Source: Hydra vulgaris (taxonomy: Eukaryota; Cnidaria; Hydrozoa; Anthoathecata; Hydridae). From it: 64,000 bases of DNA. A program made the position numbers and the translations under genes. The notes under the pieces are model-generated. The model was not told the DNA's origin and searched no databases. It saw nothing but the letters and a program-made list of their open reading frames with translations. The stretch covers positions 67,989,501-68,053,500 of the forward strand of contig NC_088921.1 in the NCBI RefSeq assembly GCF_038396675.1, in the 5' to 3' direction. Positions within the stretch are counted from its first letter, which is position 1; each line of letters starts with the position of its first letter. This document shows, piece after piece, positions 1-30,840 of this stretch.

Positions 1-2
1 CT

Positions 3-1079
3 TTGCATGGAAAATCAGGAACACGATGGACTGAGATACTTGACAGCATTCGCCCTTTCTATAATCACTTGAGCCAAATCATTGAATCTTTGAAAGAAGT
101 TAAGAGCTTGAATCTCACGTCTAAAGCAAAAACTGAGATTAGAGGTGCCCTAAAATATATGAGCTCCTTCAAATGTGTTCTCATGTCTGGAATTTGGCTG
201 AAAGTTCTCACATTGATTGACCGCTGCAACCAGGTCATTCAGGCAAGAAAAGCAACTATTGATATTGAGGTGGAAAATATTGAAGCATTGATTAGTCAAC
301 TCAAATCTGTTCGGGAGGAATGGCCTACAATTTTAGAAGAAGCCAAGTTAGTTGCAGATGTTGCAAAAATCAGTTCTGAATTTCCAATCCACAGAAAAGT
401 GAAACGCAAAAGTTTTTTTGGGGAGCAAATTAAAGGTGATGAACAAATTACGGAATTAACAGAAGCAGAATCAGGAGAGGAGGCAACATTTCGGAGAACG
501 GTTTTTTATCACATTTTTGATTCTGTAATTGGTGGACTTACTGCACGTTTCACAGCAATTCAAGAAATCCTTTCTATATTCTCTTTTTTGTGGAAGTATC
601 AAAAACTGTCTGAAGCAGAAATCAAGTGTGCTTGCTCACATTTTTCGCAAAAATATTCTTGTGATGTGACCGAAAATGAACTGACTGAAGAATTGCTTCA
701 CATAAAACAAGTTCATACTGCAAATTTTGGAAAGGAACCTCCTGCCCAATTTGACTTATTAAACAAAATTTCTGAAATGAAGCTTGGAGAACTCTTTAGA
801 AATATAGTAATTGCATTGCGCATTTTTGCTTCAATTCCAGTGACAGTGGCTTCAAGTGTGCGTTCATTCAAATTGAAGCTCATCAAGAATTTTTTGCACT
901 CAACTATGGGACAAGAACGAACAAGTGACCTCGCCATTTTGAGTATCGAGTGTCTATTAGCAAAAAATATTGATTTCCATGATGTGATTGAAAAGTTTGC
1001 TAAACAAAAGACAAGAAAAATAATATTGTTAGAAACAACAGCTGGACTATTTAAATATACTTATATTCCAGTGATATAA
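3..1079 (+). CDS. hAT-superfamily transposase (ZMYM1-like), 5'-partial
   Basis: The open frame runs in from the window edge, so the true N-terminus (TTF zinc finger and DUF4371-type region) is missing. Residues 6-9 read GTRW, the conserved TRW block that follows the N-terminal half in ZMYM1-like hAT proteins. A long helical middle follows. The C-terminus (about residues 285-345) carries KLIKNFLHSTMGQERTSDLA and then LAILSIECLLAKNIDF, which is the hAT C-terminal dimerisation region. The frame is intact over 358 codons, so this copy is less decayed than the hAT at 41-46 kb. After the stop the sequence continues to a GC-rich end near 1178, probably the element's 3' terminus. Cut-and-paste DNA transposition is the family role. 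Family call from remembered motifs; no search was run. Confidence 0.8.
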   Translation: MHGKSGTRWTEILDSIRPFYNHLSQIIESLKEVKSLNLTSKAKTEIRGALKYMSSFKCVLMSGIWLKVLTLIDRCNQVIQARKATIDIEVENIEALISQLKSVREEWPTILEEAKLVADVAKISSEFPIHRKVKRKSFFGEQIKGDEQITELTEAESGEEATFRRTVFYHIFDSVIGGLTARFTAIQEILSIFSFLWKYQKLSEAEIKCACSHFSQKYSCDVTENELTEELLHIKQVHTANFGKEPPAQFDLLNKISEMKLGELFRNIVIALRIFASIPVTVASSVRSFKLKLIKNFLHSTMGQERTSDLAILSIECLLAKNIDFHDVIEKFAKQKTRKIILLETTAGLFKYTYIPVI

Positions 1080-1178
1080 TAAAAAAATTTAAGCAGGCCT
1101 TTTTTTTTTTTGGAGTAAAGGGGGTGGGCCCCTAAACTGAAGGATGCTCGGGGCACCCAAATCCTGTGCACGGCCGTG
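1080..1178 (+). mobile_element. Probable 3' terminus of the hAT element
   Basis: Between the transposase stop and position 1178 lies a GC-rich stretch (with gtgggcccct and ctcggggcaccc) that contrasts with the AT-rich surroundings. It ends in cacggccgtg, close to a hAT terminal repeat. At 1179 the sequence switches abruptly to coding sequence of an unrelated minus-strand gene. The junction is inferred; I could not find the other end, which is outside the window. Confidence 0.5.
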
Positions 1179-2145
1179 CCAACAATCCTTTTTTATTAAA
1201 AAGTTGTCTAGCCTTTTTTGCTTGGTATTCTGTAACGGCAAAGTTATTTTGTACTTCTAATATTGACCAACTTGGGGGTGCCAGTGTTAGAAGTTGAACA
1301 ATAGTCCTTTTGTCAGAACATAGAATTTTTTCTTCTATCAAGCTCATAATTTCATCAAAGTTTTCAGCCTTCTTTTTAATGTCATTTGGTTCATAACACA
1401 GTTTTGAGGGAACATTGAATTGACTTTCAGTTTTTCTAGTAAGGTTACTTACCATTTTGTTGATGCGCGCAACTTTTCGCTTTTCTTCTGAGAGTATATG
1501 TTTTGATGACTTTGAATGAGATTTTAGAGGAGATATATTAAAATTTTCAAGTTCTTCATTGATCTCCTGTCTTTTTGATTTGAATGATGATATTAGAAAA
1601 TCTTCATCTTGTCACCCTGACTTTGCTTCTCTCCTTTAAGATCTGCTTTTTTGGCAATCTTTTGCCTACAGGGTTTGCAAAGTTTCTTCCTAGGAGCAAT
1701 ATTTAAGCTACTTCTCATCATGTCTTGTGACTCATTTATCGTAACTACTCTAAGATTTTCTAAAAGCAATTGAATTGTATATATAATTGCATATAGCTTT
1801 ATGTATTATTTATATAGTATAATTGTATGTATAGTTGTATATAGCTTATCTGCACAATTGTTTAAAACATTGTTTCTGTTTTGGAAAACACAAATTAAAA
1901 AATATATATATTAAAATACCTAAATTTCACTTTTACTTACTTGTAATTTTCTTTGTATGTTTTTTGAATGGATCACAGCATGCTTTCTGCCATATAGGAT
2001 ACATTTTCAAATAATTAGTAGCATGTTTTTCACATAATGTTGTTAAGTTTGATAGTTCAATGTTACAGCGTAATGATATAACTATTTTTTCTTCGTTGCT
2101 TAAAGTTCCAATAACATCTTGTTGGCCTTTGCATGCATCTTATGT
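1179..2145 (-). pseudogene. Uncharacterised repetitive protein, truncated and frameshifted
   Basis: Two exons can be assembled on the minus strand. Exon 1 (about 2145-1941) encodes a Cys/His-containing segment ending YLKMYPIWQKACCDPFKKH and stops at a consensus donor GTAAGT. A 181-bp intron (1940-1760) ends in TTTTAG. Exon 2 starts KNLRVVTINESQD, has a CKPC knuckle (LCKPCRQK), and ends with a predicted helical block containing LTLAPPSWSILEVQNNFAV. The frame breaks near 1615, where a TGA separates the two halves. The C-terminus is lost at 1179, where the hAT end begins. I recognise the arrangement (CCDPF..H, CxxC, SWS block) as an uncharacterised protein repeated in cnidarian genomes; its function is unknown. 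The 5' end is uncertain. Confidence 0.6.
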
Positions 2146-3654
2146 CATTAACCCAACAGAACACATCTTATAATAAACTACTTTGTATAAATGTATTTCC
2201 TAAAAAAAAGAGAATTCTTTTTTTCTACTCAATTTTTAGTAAAAAAAAAAAAATCTAATATAGAAATAATTCAAACCTTTTCAGAATCCCACTGTTGTAT
2301 AATTTTTTACACTGATAGATATTGTTAATTTTCTTTATAGATATATTTATATATATATACAATTTATATATATATCAAATTGTTAATTTGTTAAAATTTA
2401 AATAAAATTTACGAATGCTGTTTTTTAACTGCATTTTTTTTATAAACTAGTTATTATAAACTTTTACAAAAGTTGTCAAAATTTTAAAAACAAATGCACA
2501 TCCATATCACACTAATTCAGTTTTTATATAAAACAAAACAGGATGTTTTTTTCAGTTGTTAAGTTTAAATAACTAAGTTATCATATAATTAAGATTTCCT
2601 TAAATATAACAAAATTGTTTTTTTTTTTTTAGTAGTCTTTTAACTAACTATAATATTTTACAGAATTCTAATTAAAAGTTTTTTAAAATAGCTTATTGAA
2701 AATTTGATACATCTTTGAAATTAAAGTTCCGTATGTTTCAGTCGTTTTTCCAGTTAGATTTTTTGTGCCTAGTAAGATTATAAACAGCTGAAAATATTAA
2801 CAGCAAAAAAAAAATTTCTTGATGGGGGTGTTTTGAGATATTGGGCCCCGAAGTTGTTTTATAGAAACTAGTTGTTTTATTAATTTTTAAGCATGTTCCT
2901 TTTATACTTTAGCATTTTAAGTACATTTATTGAATTCAGCATCAAAAAAACATTATATATGTTTATTTTCATGTTTTTGCCATTTTTATTTCTTATTATT
3001 TTAAGAAAAATGTTTTTTCAGAGTGTTATGAAAACCGGGTCATTTTAGGAAACCAGGTCAGTATTAAAATTGCAGTATCTTGTCAACCTCTCAACATTTT
3101 TAGCTAAAATTTTATATGTTAACTTTTCTTTTTAAGATGCAACAGCCAAAGAGGTTTTTAAAAAATTTAAAGACCCTTGGTTCAAAATTTTCTAAATTTT
3201 GGGTGAATTGATGCGGAATTACCCAACAATTAAATTTTTATAAACGTGTTTTTAAAGAATTAAAACAACACATTTAATTTTTACAAAATTTTAATATTCT
3301 TTGTACATCTTTAAAAGAAACTTTGAAAAAAAAAAAAAAGAATTTAGTATTAAAATAAAGCATATTTGAATTAATGCTAATTTGATGTTAATTAATGTTA
3401 ATTAATCTTATAAAGAAATCTTCTGTGTTTAAGTTAAGCATGTTGCTTTATTATTTTAACTTACATATGCTCATAGAAAATACATTATCACAAAGGTCAC
3501 TACCCACTTTTCTCCTCAAAATAATATTATGTAAATTTTACACGGTCATAACTTTTGAAAGTTAAAAGATTATGAAATGAAATATAAAACCTTGTGTTGA
3601 AATTAAATTTAGTATAATTAAGTAAAAAAACTATTTTAATAACTCATAGTCTTC
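2146..3654. other. No gene recognised
   Basis: AT-rich DNA with many homopolymer A/T runs. A small GC-rich patch at 2821-2850 (gggggtgttttgagatattg) may be a transposon edge, but I found no partner. Confidence 0.5.
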
Positions 3655-3835
3655 ATGTTGGGGGTAGGGGGGGGGGAGTGTACCTTTCGCGGTATTTTCG
3701 TTTCTTGGCTCCAATCGCCGCAATATATTTTACAAATATTCTTATTTGATAAAAACATAAACATACTTAAATTTGGAGTGTTCACAATGTCTGAAATTGT
3801 GATATCTGAAGCAGGAAAAATCCTACCTACGTCAC
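3655..3835 (-). mobile_element. Diverged relic related to the hAT foldback family
   Basis: The segment from cttggctccaatcgccgcaa through the following 120 bases matches, with many substitutions, the reverse complement of the left part of the complete foldback element at 48069-48583, and also the relic at 5288-5443. The terminal repeat is not recognisable here. A poly-G tract (3660-3676) sits at one edge. A 61-codon open frame over it is not a gene. Confidence 0.55.
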
Positions 3836-4286
3836 TGTAGCAGCCATTATGAAAAAAACATAACTTACCCAGTTAGCACAAATAAGTTGTTTTTTTTAAA
3901 CCTCAACAATGCTGCATATTTTTATAATATTTATTTAATAAAAAAGTTTTGCCGTTCAAATAAAACATGAATAGAATTAGAAAAGACGAGAAAATATGGA
4001 TTTCGATTAATTTATTCTAAATTTATAAATTATTACAAATTTATTTATCAAGTATTTTATTTTTCAGACTCGAATCAAACATTTCATACTTAATTTTGTT
4101 TGGAACCTGGCGAAATTGAAATCTTACTTTTTGATTTGTTATCGCTCTCAAAAACTGCGTATTTTACAGATCTGTCCTGAGCACTAATAACCTCCCATAA
4201 AATGATTCGTGAAGCACTGACGATGTATGGGCTCTCATTTGCCGATTGGTGCGAAAACGTTAAAAAGGTTGATGGTACAGAAAAAA

Positions 4287-4335
4287 TGTGTATATTAACA
4301 GTTAAGAAAATAAATCTTAACTGTTAATATACACA
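4287..4335. repeat. Perfect hairpin, 21-bp arms
   Basis: Arms 4287-4307 and 4315-4335 are perfect reverse complements around a 7-base loop. No coding sequence is adjacent. Confidence 0.9.
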
Positions 4336-5287
4336 AAAATAAAAATAATTTCTTATTCAAATAGTTAATTTCCAACACAAGTTTCATTAATTTTTAATTT
4401 TTTGAAAAACTCTATTCTTATTTCATTTAATATTTTATTAAAGCTCATTGTTGATCTAAGTTGATCAAAATTTTATTTAATATTATCAGCATATGAAAGC
4501 TGAAATAGCAAATGAAAAGGTTTAAGGAAAAGAATTTACTTAGCTCTCAAGCTATTGCAAGCTCTATTTTTAGGCTTACTTAGTATCTGGATCCCACTTA
4601 TGTAATTTTTGTCCTCGCAGATGAAGAATGCATAGAGCGTGTTTATATGATCGAAAAATTGTATAGTTTACAAAGATGCCGAAGTGAAAGTTGTCTTTTG
4701 AAGCCCCAGATATTGGACCATATTAAATGAGACTATATTAAATAGCCTCAACTTCATTAAAAATGAGCCTCCATTAGCTTGACTCCATTATTAACAGGCA
4801 AGTAGTGGCTAGCTGTTGAAATGCTTATACGTGGAAAGGCAGAAACTAAATGGGTGGAAGACTCCACGAGAGTTTTGGAAATTCAATAATATTTATTTAG
4901 AACTTAAGCAACAGTCAAGGGACTGGGCGTTGTTAATGTCTGCTATGAGAGGGCAGTTACGTTAGTTCAAGACCTAATAAAAATATTCTGAGCAAAAAAA
5001 CAGAACATCTTTCTTTTTTCAAATAATATTTATTTGTCCAAAAAATAACTATTTATTCGCAAATATTTATTTGCAAAAAGAAGTGCCCTACCTTTTCTCC
5101 TTAGAATATGCTCTGTTTATAAAGTCTTGAACTAACTTAATTGTCCACTAAGAAAATTCATTAACAACATCAATTCCCTTGGCTGTTGCTCAAAGTTCTA
5201 AACAAAAATTTGCTATAAATATTATAACAATGACATGCATAGAAGTCTTAAGTACAGCATTTGGCCAAATTGAGTTAAGTACATAAA

Positions 5288-5443
5288 AATTGTTAGGGCT
5301 TTTTTGTTCCCAGGCTCCAATCATCGCAATTTTTTGCAAAATATTCTTATTTGACATAAGTATGAACATGTTAATGTTTGGAGTTTGCTCCTTGTCTTGA
5401 AGTTATCTATCTCAAAGACCAAAAAATGCTTTGGGCGCCCCTG
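5288..5443 (-). mobile_element. Terminal fragment related to the hAT foldback family
   Basis: Read on the minus strand from 5443 it begins CAGGGGCGCCCAAAGCATTT and continues through CTTTGAGATAG and CATACTTATGTCAAATAA. This closely parallels the left end of the 48069-48583 element (CAGGGCCGGCGCCAGCATTT and onward). One hAT-type terminus (CAGGG) is retained; the rest is missing. Confidence 0.7.
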
Positions 5444-6396
5444 GACGTAGTGGCTAATGATGATGTACAAGAACAATCTTGCAAAATGTTTTCTCTAGAT
5501 ATTGTTGGTGAGTATTGTAATCTAATCAAATCAATATCTATCATATGATTTACAAGAGATTGTATAAATTTTTATGTCATATTTTAAAAATATGTAATGA
5601 TTTTAGATAATACCGATACTCCAGTAATTTGAGTAATGAATCTTCCAATTCTGGTCATCAAAAAAGTAATTCCGAAGATGTATTGTTAAACTCCGGTAAG
5701 AATAGTTTTTAAGGTAAATTGTTTTTACATAAATAATATTTGTTGTATAAAAATGAATGTGTATTTATTATAATACACAACCATATTCAATAAATTTATT
5801 ACAACGTTTTTTTCACAGAAACCAAAAGACAAAGAAATAAGAAATAAAATCCTAATCTTTGGAACTATATGTGAAAATAAACATGTTAGAGGAGAGGAAT
5901 ATACTGACGGAAGTAGTAAAACTATACTAGAAAAAATACCTTTAAAGATAGATTGCAGTAAGTGCAGGTAAAAATTTTTTTCTATTGTTAATAACAAATA
6001 GTTTGTTTGTCGTTGTTTTGTAAATTATTTTATAATGTTGTATCTTGGTTTTAGATTTAAATGCAATGACAATTTTAAGCATGAAATGCAAATGAGTATT
6101 CATCACGAGTCCCAGAATTTTGGTGATTCCGAGAGGCAAAAGCAATACATTGCATCTTTAATAATAACAGTCCCAGTTGTGCGTCGGCCTACTGATGCTA
6201 AAAGAGAAAATGGAATATCGAAACAATATCATTTAAAAATTGTTGGTGGTAAATTGAAAAGAGTCTGCTTTAAATTCTTTTGTGGCACAGTTCCATTCAG
6301 TCATCGAGTAGTAGAGGACATTGCTAAAACTTTATCTGAAACAGGAAACTACAGTGGATACGATGAAAGAATTGGTCTTGAACCTCATACTATCAC

Positions 6397-6465
6397 CAAC
6401 GTTAACACCATATCCAAGGTCAAGGCTCATATTGAGCCTTGACCTTGGGTATTGTGTTAACGTTG
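6397..6465. repeat. Palindrome 1 of a back-to-back pair
   Basis: Arms 6397-6429 and 6433-6465 (33 bp, two mismatches) with a 3-base loop. The left arm belongs to the reading frame of the surrounding transposase-like gene; the right arm is its inverted copy. Confidence 0.9.
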
Positions 6466-6469
6466 TCAG

Positions 6470-6574
6470 ATGCCAAATATAATTTGTTGGAATCCCTCCT
6501 GCAATAATGCGACTCCATCCCCAGGATGGAGTCGCATTATTGCAGGAGGGATTCCAACAAATTATATTTGGCAT
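6470..6574. repeat. Palindrome 2 of a back-to-back pair, perfect 51-bp arms
   Basis: Arms 6470-6520 and 6524-6574 are perfect reverse complements around the loop CCA. The right arm carries the coding strand (ESHYCRRDSNKLYL); the left arm is the inverted copy. Confidence 0.93.
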
Positions 6575-7397
6575 TTGATTTAAACATTAGAAAAATGCAC
6601 CGCCTTTATCTAGGGCAACAAGATTCAATTCCTGTTTCCTTTTTTGTATACAAAAAAATATTTCTGTCTTATGTTCCACAACTATGTTTTTATGTATATT
6701 TTACGAAGGAAGACCAATGTGTGAAATGTAATGTGTACAATTTGGCAGTAAATAAAATAGCTTTAAAAGATGACAGACAGCAACATAAAACGAGAGGACA
6801 CAACTCTATAAAAATGAAAGAGGACGAAAAAAATAGGTTGTTTGCAGACTCATCTTTTAAAGATGTAACATTTGACCTGAAGAGTATATTAACTATGCCG
6901 TATGCTTCGTTTTCAGACACTACTGTGGGCAATATCGTAACAAGCATGTGTCAGCTGCCATGTTATATAGCGTGAATAAAGTAAATAATCTAAAGATAAT
7001 AGATATGAAATATATGAAATCCGGCCATTCCTATTTAGAAGCAGATGCAATCTATTCAACTATAGAGAGGGCAAGGAAGCATAAGAAAATATATACCACG
7101 AGAGAATGGGCTCTGTCGATATCCACGGCACGTATTAACCCAAAACCCTATAGTGCGCAAGCACTTTATTATAACTACTTTTATAACCTTAAGGAGCTTA
7201 CAAAAGACATTATGCACAACGCAACCAAAAATACAATTGGCAACACCATCAATTGGTTACAAATAAAGTGGCTGCGTTTTCAAAAAGAAAAACCCTGCAT
7301 AATCCAAAACAAATATAACTTATTGGATGAGCAATTCTTTAAGATTGATGATAACAAGAAGAGGAATGCTAAGGTATCAATATTACAGCTTGTTTAA

Positions 7398-8731
7398 TAT
7401 TATGTTAAATTACTACGTTCAACTTAATAAAGTAATTGGAATAAAATCATATTAAGAGGCATATCCACGCCTGCTTCCAATTAGCTAGAAAAAAAAAAAA
7501 AGAAAGGTGTTATCCCAGAGAATTGCGATTTAGATGAAGATACGCCCCGATTTATTGATATAAATTTAATTAATAATTCTGTTTTATTAAATAAAAATGT
7601 TCTTTTATTTTATGTACATAAATACTTAGTCTTAATCTACCTTTTAGTAAAACAGAATATTAATAAAAACATAGTAATTAAATGAGTTTCCACAACTTGG
7701 ACACATTTGTGGTAAGTATATTTAAAAAGCTGCCAAATGTGGTAAGTGCAAACATGTAGGTATGTTTTGTCATATTTCTCTCTCAAATACAGATGCTAGA
7801 AAGCTATCAAGCTTTTTTTTTTTTTAACATAAATGATGAATCAGTGATTATGATAATGTACTAATTGAGTTTTTAAATTCATAAATAAAACAATATTTAA
7901 ATGCTAAACTTTTAAAATGCTCCCCAGTAAAATCACATCTGTGACACTTAACACTTCTGCGCATAATGCCATCGATAAGTAAAACAGAAAAGTCAAGAAA
8001 AAATAAAAACAAAAAAATGCCGTAAAATCATATAAAATCTAGTATCTTGATACATTTTTTTGTTAATAACAATTTTCTAAGAGTGAATAGAGATTATAAA
8101 TTTACTGGGATTGCTGTATTTCAATTTAAAACAAATTTTACTATTTGATTTGAAGTTTTTTATAGTAATAAATTTTTTTTTAAGTTCAGTTTGATCTAGG
8201 AGTACTTTTATTACCAGATAAAAACAAAGAATCATCATTATTGAAACAGTATATAAGTTTCCTTGCGAGAAAAATTAAAATATTTGCCTATGCAATGTTT
8301 TCGAAAATTTGCCAACATTTGCACTAGTATAACTAGTATAAAATGTTTTCTCTATTTTGTTTGTCGAAATTCCATTGATAATCTTATCCCTAATAATGTA
8401 ACTTCAACATTTACAACACATGCTACTACTTATGTAACTCAAGTAATATGATTGTAAAACTCCAACAATATTAACTAATTATGGATAATATTGGATAACT
8501 AATTCAATTCTTTTTCAGTTTATGGCAGCAATAATATAGCATACCAAATTTAGTTTGTCACAGCTATAAAAATATTCTATAAATTATATTCAGTTTTCTG
8601 CAAATGCCAAAGGTAAAAAATGTATAAAAAAATGCAAAAGGTAAAAAATGTATATAAAAAAAGTATATATGAAACCTTCAATTAAGTTTTTACGAAGTAT
8701 TTTTTAAAAAAAATAATATTTCCAAAACTAT
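7398..8731. other. No gene recognised; downstream of AIMP1
   Basis: AT-rich intergenic DNA 3' of the minus-strand AIMP1 gene. Short open frames here have no recognisable features. Confidence 0.5.
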
Positions 8732-8732
8732 T

Positions 8733-28738
<20,006 letters not shown>

Positions 28739-29477
28739 AAAAAACTTTCTTTGCAGTATTGAAGTGCGAACAAGTAAGACTTTGTTAAACATATAAAAAT
28801 TCAAAGAAAACTTGAAAAAATAACATTTTTTAAAAAGAAATATGTATGAAAAAAGTCTTTTTATATACACATACATATATTTGAGTGGATTTTAAAACAA
28901 TATTTTTATGATTATTTGTCCACCTTCCCCACTTCAAAATGTGTTTTTTATAATAATGTTCTAAAAAATAAAACCAAGTTTCAAAAACCCCCCTAAAAAA
29001 TTATTTTCAGGGTAGCTCAAGAGACATCAAAAATTTTTTCAAAAGAACGTCAACGTGGGTCTCAAAACAAGTAAAACTATTTATAAATTTTTAAAATACT
29101 TCCATCTTATTTTACAAGAAAACAAACACAGTTTTATACAATAAAATCTAATAAATTACATTAGCTACCCCTAAAAATTTTATAAGAAAATTTTAGAAAC
29201 TTGATTTATTTTATTATACAAAACACACTTAGGAGTGGAGGTGGAAGTATGAAATATTACTTAAAATGTTGATTTAAAATCTCTCTCTCTATGTATATAT
29301 ATATAATATTGGAATAATATGGCTGATGATTGCCGAATGGCATGAAACTTCAAGTTCTATTATAAATTTGTATTTTCTCATTTAAAATATTTTAATATTA
29401 TTTGATATATTTTTTTCAAAAAGATCTTGATCACTCTTAAACAGACAAGAGTTGTATTTCCACCAATATACAACATT
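28739..29477. other. Upstream region of AIMP1
   Basis: AT-rich sequence 5' of the AIMP1 start, expected to contain its 5' UTR and promoter. No recognisable element stands out. The AIMP1 ATG is preceded by an A/T-rich context (TTTTTTATGATGG). Confidence 0.4.
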
Positions 29478-29494
29478 TATAAATAAATAAATAA

Positions 29495-29579
<85 letters not shown>

Positions 29580-29580
29580 C
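29478..29580. repeat. (AAAT)n then (TA)n microsatellite
   Basis: Five to six AAAT units pass into about 38 TA units. Confidence 0.96.
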
Positions 29581-29736
29581 AAAAAGAATTTACAAGAAAT
29601 TTACAAAAAGTAAATTTACAAAAAGAGTTGTTACTGTTTAGAAAAAATGTTAAATTGTTATAAAAATTAAATATTTATATAATTACTATATATATAATCC
29701 ATAACTATTTATAATAACAATAAATTTATTTAACTA

Positions 29737-30333
29737 CAGTGGCATAAAAAATATTAGAAACAGCTCAAAAATTGTCTTTTTTGTGCTAAGTTGTGTTTTT
29801 TAATTTCAATTTAACAAAAATTTTTTATATACTATTTTAAATACTCTTACTTTAAGAAAGAAATTAGAAATAAATTAAATAAATTGAGCTTTTTAACCAC
29901 TTCAAACATCTTTAAGGTAAGTTAACCTTACTTATTGAAACTTTTGTTTTAAAATAACTTACTTAACATATCTTATTATTTTTAATTTTTTTTAAAATTG
30001 TATTTATATTAAACAGGTTTTCGTTAAATAAAATAATTAACTCTAATTTCTTTTATATAGTGCAAAATGAGCAAAGCCACTAAGTTGAACTTAAGTAGGA
30101 AGGTTCTAACAAGCCTTGACAAAATGGATTATTTTCAAAGACACACGACCAAGCTGTTTCAAGTCAGAAAGCACAATCATACAACCAAGGAAGACCTGAC
30201 ATTTCAATTTCAACAATGGTGTGGTTTGTAATCTCAGTTAATTGTATAGATATGAGCAGTAAAATTCATTTACTAACTTGAAACAAACCTTTTGTCTTAT
30301 GCATTTAAAATTTTAATATCTTTCACATCACTG
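29737..30333 (+). mobile_element. Possible Tc1-like remnant
   Basis: Begins CAGTGGCATAAAAAATATTA after TA (29735-29736) and ends in an imperfect inverted counterpart TTCACATCACTG before TA (30334-30335). About 18 of the first 24 bases match. The interior holds MSKATKLNLSRKVLTSLDKM at 30067, possibly a decayed transposase N-terminus. Confidence 0.4.
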
Positions 30334-30840
30334 TATGTTACCTAACTAAAAGACTCAACTTGTTACTCTTCAAAGTCTATTTGGGTTTCAGAGTAAGTGA
30401 AGTAACTTACAGTTGGCTATTGTAGTGCAATAATAGGATTAACAGAGGACTATCATAGTAGATTGATAAGTGGGTTAGAAGTTAAAAATTTCATTTAATT
30501 AGATTGATATAACAATTTATTAGACATAATAATTACAACTATAATCTCATAATAACAATAAATAAGAATTTCTTAGCTTTATCCACAAATGGTGTGAATT
30601 ATATTAAATAAGAAATATGATAAATAATTAAAAAATAGATCAAAAAGATGGTAACTAAAAACATTTAACATATATTTTAAATTCGTAATGTTAGCTTTGC
30701 ATTATTAAAGGACTTTATACAATTTTACAAAATATTAAATATATTACTATAATAACTAATATTATATAATAATTATATTACAATGTTATGCTATTGTTCA
30801 ACAATTATAGATATTCATATATGTTATAATGCTAACTTTT

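Larger units (their letters stand above)
5601..7397 (+). pseudogene. Decayed multi-exon transposase-like gene, uncharacterised family
   Basis: Exon-like pieces are recognisable. One at 5819-5972 (after TTTCACAG) ends IDCSKCR at a donor GTAAAA; the next begins at 6056 after TTTTAG and continues FKCNDNFKHE, giving a Cys cluster CSKCRFKC. It runs through NFGDSERQKQYIASLI to about 6430. After a palindromic disruption (6433-6523) it resumes MESHYCRRDSNKLYLAFDLN, followed by a KEDQCVKCNVY knuckle (about 6708-6740). A frameshift and a deletion of perhaps 60 codons lie near 6915; the other frame then reads YRNKHVSAAMLYSVNK and ends with GHSYLEADAIYSTIERA and WLQIKWLRFQKEKP. I recognise this arrangement (DTxxGQxRNK-like, GHSxxExD) from repetitive uncharacterised proteins of insects and cnidarians with an RNase-H-like look; I cannot name the superfamily. 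Earlier exons (about 5495-5700) are tentative. Confidence 0.6.

Noticed and set aside
3655..3840. Small secreted protein gene
   Set aside because: The same sequence recurs at 5.3 and 48.1 kb as part of a foldback transposon.
28739..28876. N-terminal extension of AIMP1 from an upstream Met
   Set aside because: The upstream codons encode low-complexity Phe/Lys/Tyr sequence unlike AIMP1; the family begins near MAEFQQ-like sequence.
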